Both the position numbers and the translations under genes were made by a program. A stretch of 64,000 bases of DNA, from NCBI RefSeq assembly GCF_004332155.1, contig NZ_SJDV01000003.1:124001-188000 (forward strand). The letters are read 5' to 3'. The stretch comes from Gramella sp. KN1008 (GTDB lineage: Bacteria > Bacteroidota > Bacteroidia > Flavobacteriales > Flavobacteriaceae). Below the pieces are notes generated by a model, which saw only the letters and a list, made by a program, of their open reading frames with translations, was not told where the DNA came from and searched no databases. Shown here in pieces: positions 27,949-36,742 of this stretch (the stretch's first letter is position 1; every line of letters starts with the position of its first letter).

Positions 27949-28809
27949 TTAGTGATTTAGTGTTCCAGCATTCACCACTGGGGTGGCATCCCGGTCCCCA
28001 CAAAGCACAACCATCAGGTTACTCACCATAGCTGCTCTTCTTTCATCATCGAGATTTACAAGTTCTTTTTGACTCAATTCATTTAATGCCATTTCAACCA
28101 TACTTACTGCACCCTGCACTATCTTATGGCGTGCAGCTACTATGGCTGTGGCCTGTTGTCTTTTAAGCATGGCACTGGCGATCTCATTGGCATATGCCAG
28201 GTAACCAATTCGGGCTTCCAGAACTTCAATCCCGGCAATATCGAGTCTTTCTTCCAATTCTTTTTCAAGAGCGTCGCTCACCTCATTCATACTGGATCTT
28301 AATGTGATATCCTCATCCAGCCCTTCGTCTGCAAAATTATCATAAGGATAAAGACTTGCAAGTTTTCTTACCGCAGCATCGGTTTGCACTACTACGAAAT
28401 TTTCAAAATTGTCAACATCAAATGATGCCTTGAAAGTATCCATCACCCTCCATACCAGAATAGTACTGATCATTACCGGATTTCCCAGTTTATCATTTAC
28501 TTTTAGCCTTTCACTATCAAAATTACGGGCTCTTAGGGAGATTTTCTTCTTGGTGTAGAATGGATTTACCCAGAAAAGGCCATTGTCCTTGACTGTTCCT
28601 TTATAGTCTCCAAAAAGCAGCAAAACCCTTGATTCATTGGGATTCACGAGAATAAGGCCGAATAAGATAATGATTGCGCAAATAGTTGCGATTCCCCATA
28701 GAGGATTACCTGTAGTAGTGAAAGCCACTATACTTCCTATAAATAATACAAAGAAAACAAAGAGCATTAAATAGCCATTTGAGGCTTTAAGAGTTTTTTC
28801 CTGAGTCAT
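27949..28809 (-). CDS. SPFH/band 7 domain protein
   Basis: A 286-aa protein with an N-terminal hydrophobic region (about residues 14-55, probably a hairpin or two helices), the SPFH core (NESRVLLLFGDYKGTVKDNGLFWVNPF...) and a C-terminal coiled-coil helix (EIASAMLKRQQATAIVAARHKIVQGAVSMVEMAL). SPFH proteins form oligomeric rings that organise membranes or proteases. It is the first gene of the minus-strand operon and is divergent from the S1/P1 nuclease. Confidence 0.88.
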   Translation of the reverse strand: MTQEKTLKASNGYLMLFVFFVLFIGSIVAFTTTGNPLWGIATICAIIILFGLILVNPNESRVLLLFGDYKGTVKDNGLFWVNPFYTKKKISLRARNFDSERLKVNDKLGNPVMISTILVWRVMDTFKASFDVDNFENFVVVQTDAAVRKLASLYPYDNFADEGLDEDITLRSSMNEVSDALEKELEERLDIAGIEVLEARIGYLAYANEIASAMLKRQQATAIVAARHKIVQGAVSMVEMALNELSQKELVNLDDERRAAMVSNLMVVLCGDRDATPVVNAGTLNH

Positions 28810-28824
28810 GATTGAAATATTTTC

Positions 28825-28863
28825 TGATATTAAAATGATATTATAAATATATGATATTAAAAT
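28825..28863. repeat. 12-bp direct repeat in a divergent promoter region
   Basis: TGATATTAAAAT occurs at 28825-28836 and again at 28852-28863, 27 bases apart, in the very AT-rich spacer between the SPFH operon and the nuclease gene. The 27-base spacing is not an exact multiple of the helical repeat. It might be a regulator site, possibly for the small RHH protein of the operon. Confidence 0.4.
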
Positions 28864-28906
28864 TTAATATTTAAGATTCTTAATATGAAAATTTTAAAGG
28901 CTTGGT

Positions 28907-28914
28907 TATATTTG
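28907..28914 (+). promoter_or_regulatory. -7 promoter element for the S1/P1 nuclease
   Basis: TATATTTG matches TAnnTTTG exactly and ends 17 bases before the ATG at 28932. No clear -33 TTG is seen at the expected distance. Confidence 0.5.
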
Positions 28915-28931
28915 CCAAAAACTGATAAGAA

Positions 28932-29714
28932 ATGAAGAAATACTTATTCACTTTACTTTTTATATTTTCCATGATTTTCAGTTATGCAGCTGATGCCGAT
29001 TGGGGGAAGACCGGTCACCGCGCAACCGCAGAGATTGCTGAAAAATATCTCAGTGTAAAGGCGAAAAAAGCTATAGACAAAATTTTAAATGGTCATGGCC
29101 TCGCTTTCGTAGCTAATTATGGCGATGATATCAAAAGTGACCCGGCATATCGAAAATACAATCCATGGCATTATGTGAATATTCACCCTGACTCGGAAGA
29201 ATATGTGATCGAAGAGGCCAGTGAAGATGGGGATCTGGTACATGCGATCAGAAAATGTAAAGAGGTCCTGTTGGATAAAAACGCCTCAATTGAAGAAAAG
29301 CAATTCCATCTGAAAATGCTTGTTCATTTTATGGGAGATCTTCACCAGCCTTTTCATGTTGGTCATGCTTCAGATAAAGGCGGGAATGATATTCAGGTAA
29401 GATGGTTCAATGATGGTTCCAATATACATCGCGTATGGGATAGTGAAATGATAGATTTTTATCAAATGAGCTATACGGAGCTGGCTATTAATACTAAAGA
29501 ATTGTCCAGGAGTCAGATCAAGTCGATTCAGGATGGGAAGTTGCTGGATTGGGTCTATGAGTCCAGAGAAATGGCAGAAGAGTTGTATGCGGGTGTAAAT
29601 AGTGGTGACAAATTAGGGTATACTTATATGTATCATCATATGCCAACTGTTCTGGCACAACTTCAAAAAGGCGGACTGAGACTTGCTAAAATTCTGAATG
29701 AGATCTATTCTTGA
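28932..29714 (+). CDS. Secreted S1/P1-type nuclease
   Basis: A 260-aa zinc-dependent phosphodiesterase. The signal peptide ends near residue 20-23, leaving W24 close to the mature N terminus, which in this family binds zinc through its amino group. H29 (KTGHR), NPWHYVNI, HFMGDLHQPFHVGHASDKGGND and NIHRVWD supply the other zinc ligands. It probably degrades extracellular nucleic acid for phosphate or nucleosides. The 3' end overlaps the convergent AlkB gene by 10 bases. Confidence 0.92.
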   Translation: MKKYLFTLLFIFSMIFSYAADADWGKTGHRATAEIAEKYLSVKAKKAIDKILNGHGLAFVANYGDDIKSDPAYRKYNPWHYVNIHPDSEEYVIEEASEDGDLVHAIRKCKEVLLDKNASIEEKQFHLKMLVHFMGDLHQPFHVGHASDKGGNDIQVRWFNDGSNIHRVWDSEMIDFYQMSYTELAINTKELSRSQIKSIQDGKLLDWVYESREMAEELYAGVNSGDKLGYTYMYHHMPTVLAQLQKGGLRLAKILNEIYS

Positions 29715-30295
29715 TAAATCTTTCTGAAAGTTAAGTTTATCCGGGGGGCTACACTCTTTTTTGTTTTGGGAAGCTGATGTTTCCAGAATTGCTGTGTTGT
29801 TCCTTTCATAATTAAAAGGCTGCCATGTTGCAGCCTTATTTTATGCCTGGCCGTGGGGTTAGTTTTATGTTTTAAATGAAAAACCCTTTCACCTCCAAAG
29901 CTTACCGAAGCGATCAACGGTTGAGAACCCAGCTCTTTTTCGTCATCAGAATGCCATCCCATACTGTCAGAGCCATCCCGGTACAAGTTTGCCAGGCATG
30001 CATTGAAACGGGTTCCGGAATACTTTTCACATTTCAGTTTTATTTTTTCCAGGGTTTGGGTAAAAGGAAGTGGACTTAACTTAAGTCCGGAATAAGTATA
30101 ATCTCTGCTTGCTTCACCATAGAAGGACGTCAATCTGGGCTGGAATATTTCCTTACCAAACATTTTGATTTTGTCTTGTTTCCATTCCAGGGAAAAAAGA
30201 AGTTCATCAAGAAACTCATCGGCTTTTTGAGCTTCAAAAAACTCCGGATAATATTCTACGGAAGCGTCGGGCAGGTTTATGATTTCCTTATCCAT
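29705..30295 (-). CDS. AlkB-family Fe(II)/2-oxoglutarate dioxygenase
   Basis: A 196-aa protein that would reverse alkylation damage in DNA or RNA. Iron ligands H115 and D117 (WHSDDE) and H173, and the 2-oxoglutarate-binding R185 and R191 (RINLTFR), are present. NLYRDGSDSMGWHSDDE and SFGGERVFHLKHK resemble the ALKBH2/3-like bacterial group more than E. coli AlkB. It lies 3 bases after the DoxX-like gene on the same strand, so the two are probably cotranscribed. Confidence 0.9.
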   Translation of the reverse strand: MDKEIINLPDASVEYYPEFFEAQKADEFLDELLFSLEWKQDKIKMFGKEIFQPRLTSFYGEASRDYTYSGLKLSPLPFTQTLEKIKLKCEKYSGTRFNACLANLYRDGSDSMGWHSDDEKELGSQPLIASVSFGGERVFHLKHKTNPTARHKIRLQHGSLLIMKGTTQQFWKHQLPKTKKSVAPRINLTFRKIYQE

Positions 30296-30298
30296 TAA

Positions 30299-30658
30299 CT
30301 AGTATTTTAAATAATACCATGCCCAGTACATTAGGAGAAATTGTAGGGGAATTCTTAATATTAATAACCATTGAGGTAGTCCGACTCCTGCTTTTTTAGA
30401 GGACAACATATGGAAGTGAACCAGCAAAAATACCATCAGCATGAGAATTATTCCATAGATACTCAGATCTTTGGTAGCGGGAATACATAGGAGTATGCCT
30501 AGAAAGATTTCCGCTTCACCGCTAAGCTTTACCAGGAGCCTATGATTAGGGAGATAATCTGGCATTATTCTCATATATATTTTAGGTTTCAGAAAATGAA
30601 ATATGCCGGCAAGGATATAAAGAATTGCCATTAAATAAAGGTGCCAGGGGTAGATCAT
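30299..30658 (-). CDS. DoxX-like four-helix membrane protein
   Basis: A 119-aa protein of four hydrophobic helices. Helix 1 carries ILAGIFHFLKPKIYMRIMPDYLP and helix 2 LVKLSGEAEIFLGILLCIP, the pattern of the DoxX/DUF4870-like small membrane family. Function is not established. It is the first gene of a two-gene unit with alkB. Confidence 0.75.
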   Translation of the reverse strand: MIYPWHLYLMAILYILAGIFHFLKPKIYMRIMPDYLPNHRLLVKLSGEAEIFLGILLCIPATKDLSIYGIILMLMVFLLVHFHMLSSKKAGVGLPQWLLILRIPLQFLLMYWAWYYLKY

Positions 30659-30804
30659 GGAAAAACATTTTTTTTTAATATACTACAAATTTCCGGTTAT
30701 TTAAATTAGTTAAAATTTGATTTTTCCTTAATTAAAAAGTTGCCTAAGTCCTTTAAATAGAGTAATTTTCGGGCGCCTAAATCTAATATTAACCTGGTCT
30801 GCGT

Positions 30805-33045
30805 TTGAAAAAAAACTACTTTTTCTTCTTACCGGTATTTTTTTTACTGTGGAACTTTAGTATTTCTCAGGAAGCAGATTCTTCCAGTCGGGATACTCTA
30901 TTCGCACTTTTAGCCAGGATAGAACGTTCCATACAGGCTTATGACTACGAAAAGGCAGTAGAATATTCGCACAGCCTAATTAGTCTGGCTAAAAATGCCG
31001 ATGATCCTTATTTTGTAGCGAAAGCCTATAATCAGTTGGGCCATGTTTATGTGGACCTTGACGATAAGGCTCGTGCACGCCGAAATTATATACTTGGTCT
31101 GGAATATGCAAAAAAGGGAGAAAATGATACGCTAATCATGCATTCCTATAATTATTTGGGAAATATATATTCCGAAATCCCGGAAACAAGGCAAAAAGGC
31201 ATTAATTACTATAATAAAGGGATAGAACTGGCAGAAAAGATTAACGATCCCGTTGAGGCCGTAATTCCAAAAGCGAATATTGGGTGGACCTATCTTGATA
31301 ATGGGGAGTATGATAAGGCATATCCTTATATAAGTCAATCCCTTGCGACGGTAGATTCTGCTAAGTCCACTTACGAGAAAAAGGAGAGACTGGACTATAT
31401 ATATTCCCAGTTGTATATGCTTCATGGCAGGTATTATACTAATAAAAGGAAATATGAAACCGCCGCTTATTTTTTTACGAATTCTATTAGACTGGCAGAA
31501 GAAGATAGTTTGATCCTCCCTGCAGCTGAGGCATATTATGAATACGCCGAAATGCTGGAACAAAAAGGAGAGTTTGAAGAGGCTTATAAAGCACAGGAGA
31601 AATATGTGGAATTTAACTCCAAAGTCTTCGAAAGTGAAAAATTGAGGCAAATGGAAATTGCTAATGCACGGTTTAACCTCAATGAATATCGGAAGGACCT
31701 GGAGATAGCCGAAAAAGAACAGCAGTACCATGAACAGATCATAGAAAAATCCAGAGAAAAGGTGATCGTGATGGTTCTCTCTTCACTTGGCCTTATCTTT
31801 ATACTCGTGTTTCTGCATAAAGTAAACAGGGATCGGCAGGGCCTTATTAGTAAGCTTAAGATTAAGAACAACCAGTATAAAGAGGCTAAAGATGAAGCAG
31901 AAAAACTTTCAGTTTTAAAGACAAAATTCTTTAGTACGGTGAGTCACGAGATTAGGACGCCGCTATACGGGGTTATAGGTTTAACCTCCCTTCTTCTGGA
32001 AGATAAAAGTCTTGAAAGGCATAAAGGAGATCTTAGGTCGCTGAAATTTTCAGCTGATTATTTGCTGGCTCTTATCAACGATGTCCTTCAAATGAACAAG
32101 ATGGAGTCAAATGAGGTGAAACTTGAGCATGTTTCATTTCAGCCAAAGGAGTTGATGGAAAGTATCGTTAACAGCTTTGAGTTCACCCGTATTCAGAATA
32201 AAAATAAAATTCATCTGGAAATAGATGAGGCGATACCTACTCATCTCATTGGAGACTCTGTAAGATTATCCCAGGTATTGATGAATCTGGTAGGAAATGC
32301 CATGAAATTTACTGAAAGAGGCCACATCCATATTCAGGCAAGCCAGATTGAGAATGACGGTGAACATTCAAAAATTTATTTTGAAGTAAAAGATGATGGT
32401 CCCGGAATTCCTGAAAGTAAGAAAAAAGTAGTATTTGAAGAGTTCTCTCAGCTCAACAATTCAAATTACAGTTACCAGGGTACAGGGCTTGGTTTACCTA
32501 TAGTAAAAAGACTTCTTACCTTATTCAATTCAAAGATAAAACTGGACAGTAAGGAAGGTGAAGGCTCAACTTTTAGTTTTACGATTGAGTTTAAGATTGA
32601 TCATTCCAAAAGAAAGAAATCTAAGATACAACCCGAATTACTGGATACCGTGGGCTATAACTCCTCCCGAAATATACTTATCGTAGATGATAACAGGATC
32701 AATCAGGTGGTTACGAAAAAGGTGCTGGTGAAAAAGGATTTTAGCTGTACGGTGGCCGGTGATGGTCACACGGCGATAGCACTTGCCAAATCAGAGGATT
32801 TTGATCTTATACTTATGGATGTTAACATGCCCGGAATATCTGGTTTGGAAGCTTCCAGGGAAATTAGAAAATTCAATAAGGAAATACCAATTCTTGCACT
32901 AACAGCGGTTGAGGTAGACGAAATAAGGGAAGAGATTATGGCGGCAGGTATGACCGATATTATAGTGAAACCCTATGATGTCAAGCAATTCTATCAGATC
33001 GTCTATAAACATCTAAGCCTTAGAAATCATCCTCAGAAAGTATAG
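30805..33045 (+). CDS. TPR-containing hybrid sensor histidine kinase/response regulator
   Basis: A 746-aa protein read from TTG 30805 (MKKNYFFFLPVFFLLWNFSIS), since the signal peptide begins exactly there and no nearby ATG fits. Periplasmic TPR repeats cover about residues 30-290, and one transmembrane helix lies at about 319-338. The HisKA phosphorylation site is H381 (SHEIRTPLYG); the ATPase has N498, DDGPGIP (about 530-536) and GTGLGLP (559-565). A receiver domain follows, with phosphoacceptor D672 and K722. There is no DNA-binding output domain, so it must signal through a separate phosphotransfer or response regulator. Confidence 0.9.
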   Translation: MKKNYFFFLPVFFLLWNFSISQEADSSSRDTLFALLARIERSIQAYDYEKAVEYSHSLISLAKNADDPYFVAKAYNQLGHVYVDLDDKARARRNYILGLEYAKKGENDTLIMHSYNYLGNIYSEIPETRQKGINYYNKGIELAEKINDPVEAVIPKANIGWTYLDNGEYDKAYPYISQSLATVDSAKSTYEKKERLDYIYSQLYMLHGRYYTNKRKYETAAYFFTNSIRLAEEDSLILPAAEAYYEYAEMLEQKGEFEEAYKAQEKYVEFNSKVFESEKLRQMEIANARFNLNEYRKDLEIAEKEQQYHEQIIEKSREKVIVMVLSSLGLIFILVFLHKVNRDRQGLISKLKIKNNQYKEAKDEAEKLSVLKTKFFSTVSHEIRTPLYGVIGLTSLLLEDKSLERHKGDLRSLKFSADYLLALINDVLQMNKMESNEVKLEHVSFQPKELMESIVNSFEFTRIQNKNKIHLEIDEAIPTHLIGDSVRLSQVLMNLVGNAMKFTERGHIHIQASQIENDGEHSKIYFEVKDDGPGIPESKKKVVFEEFSQLNNSNYSYQGTGLGLPIVKRLLTLFNSKIKLDSKEGEGSTFSFTIEFKIDHSKRKKSKIQPELLDTVGYNSSRNILIVDDNRINQVVTKKVLVKKDFSCTVAGDGHTAIALAKSEDFDLILMDVNMPGISGLEASREIRKFNKEIPILALTAVEVDEIREEIMAAGMTDIIVKPYDVKQFYQIVYKHLSLRNHPQKV

Positions 33046-33047
33046 GA

Positions 33048-33863
33048 TCATTTATTTATTATCCTCGAATTTTCGGGAGTTTTAAAATAATTCTCTTCCG
33101 GAACGAAGAATTTGATATCAGTAATTTCTGCTTCACCCAGCTTTTCTCCTAGCCCATCAGTTTCATTCCAGTTGTGGAAGGACCATTTTGTAGATATTGC
33201 TACATTTTCTATCATTTCGTAATCTGAAAAAACTATGGCATGCGGATTTTCTTCTGCTTTAGCCTGTTCTTTACTGAAGGTCACTATGTATGCGGCTGCC
33301 TTTATTCGCCCTGTTTCAGGATCCTGATAAATAATGTACCAATCGTCGGGAGAATCACCGGTCCCGGCTTCAAAACTGAGTTTGGCAGTATTATATTCCA
33401 GACTGTCAAGTTTACGTTTTTCTTGTACTTCCCATACAGTTCCCGGATCGGTGAGCTTAAAAGGCATCGCAAAAAAGTACTGCCAGGTGAAAAGATCAAA
33501 TCTTGCCCCCTCTGTTTTAGCCGAAGCAGGAGTAATCACACTAGTTTTCTCATCATAAATTATTGATGTTCCGTCAGCTTTGTCCACTCTTACTCCTGTA
33601 GAATTTGTCATTATACTAATCCTGGCGTCCAGTTGAGTCTTTTCTCCAAATTTTAATTTTATTTCAAAAGAGATCGCTTCATGGGTCATAAAGGCCACTT
33701 TGTTATGAGCTTCTTCTATATTCTCCGAAAATGAAAGGGCAGGGGGAGGGCCGGCTCCATCACCGATACCATTGTCAGGCTCAACCGGAATTCTTTCTTC
33801 AGATTTATTCTCTTTGCAACTGAATAGGATCAAAATGCCGATCAGGAAGATTATCTTTTTCAT
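33048..33863 (-). CDS. Conserved lipoprotein, function unknown
   Basis: A 271-aa lipoprotein with lipobox LFSCKE near residue 16. A Gly/Pro-rich linker (EPDNGIGDGAGPPPALSF) precedes a beta-rich domain resembling DUF6503-type proteins of Flavobacteria; that assignment is from memory. There is no enzyme motif. Its stop lies 2 bases from the stop of the convergent kinase, and no terminator separates them. Confidence 0.6.
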   Translation of the reverse strand: MKKIIFLIGILILFSCKENKSEERIPVEPDNGIGDGAGPPPALSFSENIEEAHNKVAFMTHEAISFEIKLKFGEKTQLDARISIMTNSTGVRVDKADGTSIIYDEKTSVITPASAKTEGARFDLFTWQYFFAMPFKLTDPGTVWEVQEKRKLDSLEYNTAKLSFEAGTGDSPDDWYIIYQDPETGRIKAAAYIVTFSKEQAKAEENPHAIVFSDYEMIENVAISTKWSFHNWNETDGLGEKLGEAEITDIKFFVPEENYFKTPENSRIINK

Positions 33864-33904
33864 AGACTGATTTTTATTAAAAGTACAAAAGCTAAATTTA
33901 GAAA

Positions 33905-33937
33905 ATAAAAAAACCGCTATCCCGAAGGAAAGCGGTT
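33905..33937 (-). terminator. Intrinsic terminator of htpG
   Basis: AACCGCT (33912-33918) and AGCGGTT (33931-33937) form a 7-bp stem, with an A-run at 33906-33913 that reads as a U-run on the minus strand. Confidence 0.75.
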
Positions 33938-33960
33938 CTTCAGATTAATTATATTTCAGT

Positions 33961-35847
33961 CTATTTAACCATATCAAAACTCCTCTTAATAAAGGCTGTA
34001 AGCTCTTCACCCTTCAGAAGGTTCTGAGAAAGCCTGGCAAGGTCAAGGGACTGTTTGATAAGTCTTTGCTGTTTCTTCTCGGTTTTAGTATTTAGAATTG
34101 TATTTATAAGGTCGTGGTTCGTATTCACCACCAGGTTATACATTTCCGGCATATTGCCCATTCCAAACATTCCGCCGCCACCGGTTTGCTGCATTTCCTT
34201 CATTCTACGCATGAATTCCGGCTGAGTGATGATGAGTGGGGCAGCATTACTGTCCATGGCTTCCATCTGGATAGTATATTTTTCCGATGGGATTACCTTT
34301 TCGAAATCAGCTTTAAGTTTCTCTTTTTCTTCATCAGAAAGTTTGGAGATCTTCTCTTCATCCTTCTTAATAAGGTTATCAATATGATCTGAATCTACCC
34401 TTACAAACGAGATCTTTTCTTTGGAAGTTTCCAGTTTTTGAAGAAGGTGGGAAATGATTGGTGAATCCAGGAGAAGAACTTTATATCCCTTATCCTTAGC
34501 GGCTTCGATATAACTGTGCTGCTCATTCTCATTGGAAGCATAAAGAACCACAAGGTTTCCATCCTTATCGGTCTGGTTCTCCTTGATCTTTTCTTCTAGT
34601 TCTTCAAATGTGAAATATTCATCTTCGGTTGTAGGATATAGAGCGAATTTCTCAGCTTTCTCGAAGAATTTTTCCTCGGTAAGCATACCATATTCAATAA
34701 CGATCTTAATATCGTTCCATTTCTTCTCGAAATCCTCACGATTGTTGTTGAAAAGACTTTTCAGCTTATCTGCGACCTTTCGGGTGATATAGCTGGAGAT
34801 CTTTTTCACGGCACCATCAGCCTGAAGGTAAGATCTGGATACATTCAACGGAATATCCGGTGAATCGATCACACCACGCAGCATCGTAAGGAATTCCGGC
34901 ACGATACCTTCAACATTATCGGTAACAAATACCTGATTCTGATATAGCTGGATCTTATCCTTCTGGATGTTCATATCCTGAGTCATTCTCGGGAAATAGA
35001 GAATCCCTGTAAGATTGAACGGATAGTCTACATTCAGGTGAATATGAAATAACGGATCTTCAAACTGCATTGGGTAAAGTTCGCGATAGAAGTCGTTATA
35101 GTCTTTTTCCTCAAGATCGGTAGGTTGTTTGGTCCATGCCGGCTCGGGATTGTTTATGATATTATCAACCGTTTTAGTTTCTGGCTTCGCATCTTCCTTG
35201 GCATCTTCAGGTAGTGGAAGGGTTTCTTCCTTAGTTCCGAATTTGATAGGGATTGGCATGAATTTGTTATACTTCACAAGCAATTCCTGGATTCGATTCT
35301 CTTCAAGGAATTCCTTGTCATCTTCATTAATATGAAGGATGATCTCGGTACCATGTTCCTTTTTATCGGCTTCTTCCAGTTTGAATTCGGTGGTGCCTTC
35401 ACATACCCAGTGAGCCGCAGGCTCGTCTTTGTGAGATTTTGTAATGATCTCCACTTTATTCGCCACCATAAAGGCAGAATAGAAACCAAGACCAAAATGA
35501 CCTATTATTCCACTGTCTTTGGCTGAATCCTTATACTTCGCAAGGAATTCTTCAGCACCAGAAAAGGCCACTTCATTGATATACTTTTCAACCTCTTCTT
35601 TGGTCATCCCGATTCCCTGGTCTATTACGTGAAGAGTATTCTTCTCTTTATTGATTTTGACCTCAATCACAGGGTTACCATATTCAACATTTGCCTCCCC
35701 CAGACGGCTAAGGTGTTTTAGTTTCAGGGTTGCATCGGTTGCGTTAGATATAAGCTCTCTCAAAAAGATTTCGTGATCACTGTACAGAAACTTTTTGATG
35801 AGCGGAAAAATGTTTTCAACAGATACATTTATTTTTCCGGTTGCCAT
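33961..35847 (-). CDS. htpG: Chaperone protein HtpG (Hsp90)
   Basis: A 628-aa ATP-dependent chaperone. The N-terminal ATPase shows FLRELISNATDA, DQGIGMT and the lid region GIIGHFGLGFYSAFMVA. The middle domain has NVSRSYLQADGAVKKISSYITRKVADKL. The dimerisation domain ends with NMPEMYNLVVNTNHDLI and following. The gene stands alone and is divergent from tetR. No heat-shock inverted repeat was recognised upstream. Confidence 0.98.
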   Translation of the reverse strand: MATGKINVSVENIFPLIKKFLYSDHEIFLRELISNATDATLKLKHLSRLGEANVEYGNPVIEVKINKEKNTLHVIDQGIGMTKEEVEKYINEVAFSGAEEFLAKYKDSAKDSGIIGHFGLGFYSAFMVANKVEIITKSHKDEPAAHWVCEGTTEFKLEEADKKEHGTEIILHINEDDKEFLEENRIQELLVKYNKFMPIPIKFGTKEETLPLPEDAKEDAKPETKTVDNIINNPEPAWTKQPTDLEEKDYNDFYRELYPMQFEDPLFHIHLNVDYPFNLTGILYFPRMTQDMNIQKDKIQLYQNQVFVTDNVEGIVPEFLTMLRGVIDSPDIPLNVSRSYLQADGAVKKISSYITRKVADKLKSLFNNNREDFEKKWNDIKIVIEYGMLTEEKFFEKAEKFALYPTTEDEYFTFEELEEKIKENQTDKDGNLVVLYASNENEQHSYIEAAKDKGYKVLLLDSPIISHLLQKLETSKEKISFVRVDSDHIDNLIKKDEEKISKLSDEEKEKLKADFEKVIPSEKYTIQMEAMDSNAAPLIITQPEFMRRMKEMQQTGGGGMFGMGNMPEMYNLVVNTNHDLINTILNTKTEKKQQRLIKQSLDLARLSQNLLKGEELTAFIKRSFDMVK

Positions 35848-35991
35848 ATTTTAAATTTTAAGTTTTATTCATCCTCCTATTTTCAAAAAAAGTACCATTA
35901 GTGATTCGCTGCCAAACTGACACGCCCTGTAATTAAATCTGTCTCTAAGCGTCTAAAATTCTGAAATTCAAAAGCGAAACGAAATATTTAA

Positions 35992-36044
35992 CAAACTTTT
36001 TGTTTAAAGTTTGGTGTTTATAATTAAACAAAATTGTATTTTTG
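35992..36044 (+). promoter_or_regulatory. tetR promoter with overlapping inverted-repeat operators
   Basis: The -7 element TATTTTTG (36037-36044) and -33 TTTG (36010-36013) are 23 bases apart. A perfect inverted repeat, CAAACTTT (35992-35999) and AAAGTTTG (36006-36013) with a 6-base spacer, overlaps the -33 box. A second one, TGTTTA (36015-36020) and TAAACA (36025-36030), lies between the boxes. The position fits autorepression by the TetR protein encoded 17 bases downstream. Confidence 0.65.
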
Positions 36045-36061
36045 AAAACAATAAATGAATT

Positions 36062-36733
36062 ATGGCAAAGTCAAAAGGAAATAGTAAAGTGAAAAAGAAG
36101 CCCGATGCAGATAAGCTGATTGCCATTTATATGGATTATGTGCTGGAAAATGAGAAGACGCCTAGAAGTGTATATAAGTTTGCCAAAGAGAATGAAATGA
36201 CAGAGCAGGACTTTTATAAGCTTTTTGGTAGTTTTGAAGGATTACGCAAGGCGATATGGGAGAAATTTTTTGAGAACAGCATGGAGGTTATGGAAAAATC
36301 CAAGGAATATGCCTCCTTCTCGAATCGAGAAAAGTTGCTCACCTTCTTCTACACCTTCTTTGAAGTTTTAACGGCCAACAGAAGTTATGTTCTTTATACC
36401 CTTAGAGAGAATTCTCAGCCATTAAAGAACCTTGATCAGTTAAAGAGCCTTCGGAAGAATATTAAAAATTATGCGAAGACCCTTATAGAAGAAAGGAATA
36501 AAGAAAAATCGCTGAAATTATTTCAGCAAAGTGAACTTATCTTTTCTGAAGGTGTCTGGATTCAATTTTTGTTTCTCCTTAAATTCTGGATGGATGATAA
36601 TTCACCGGCATTTGAGAGTACAGATGTAGCCATAGAGAAATCAGTGAATACTGTATTTGATGTATTCGATAATACTCCTCTTGAGCGGATAGTAGATTTT
36701 GGAAAATTTTTGTGGAAAGAAAGAATGGCTTAA
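36062..36733 (+). CDS. TetR-family transcriptional regulator
   Basis: A 223-aa regulator. A Lys-rich N-terminal tail is followed by a helix-turn-helix region (YKFAKENEMTEQDFYKLFGSFEGLRKAIWEKFF, about residues 38-72) and a helical ligand-binding/dimerisation domain. It lies 9 bases before the UbiB/AarF kinase gene. I recall this TetR-AarF pairing from other Bacteroidetes. Inverted repeats in its own promoter suggest autoregulation. The ligand is unknown. Confidence 0.85.
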   Translation: MAKSKGNSKVKKKPDADKLIAIYMDYVLENEKTPRSVYKFAKENEMTEQDFYKLFGSFEGLRKAIWEKFFENSMEVMEKSKEYASFSNREKLLTFFYTFFEVLTANRSYVLYTLRENSQPLKNLDQLKSLRKNIKNYAKTLIEERNKEKSLKLFQQSELIFSEGVWIQFLFLLKFWMDDNSPAFESTDVAIEKSVNTVFDVFDNTPLERIVDFGKFLWKERMA

Positions 36734-36742
36734 GCCGGAGTT

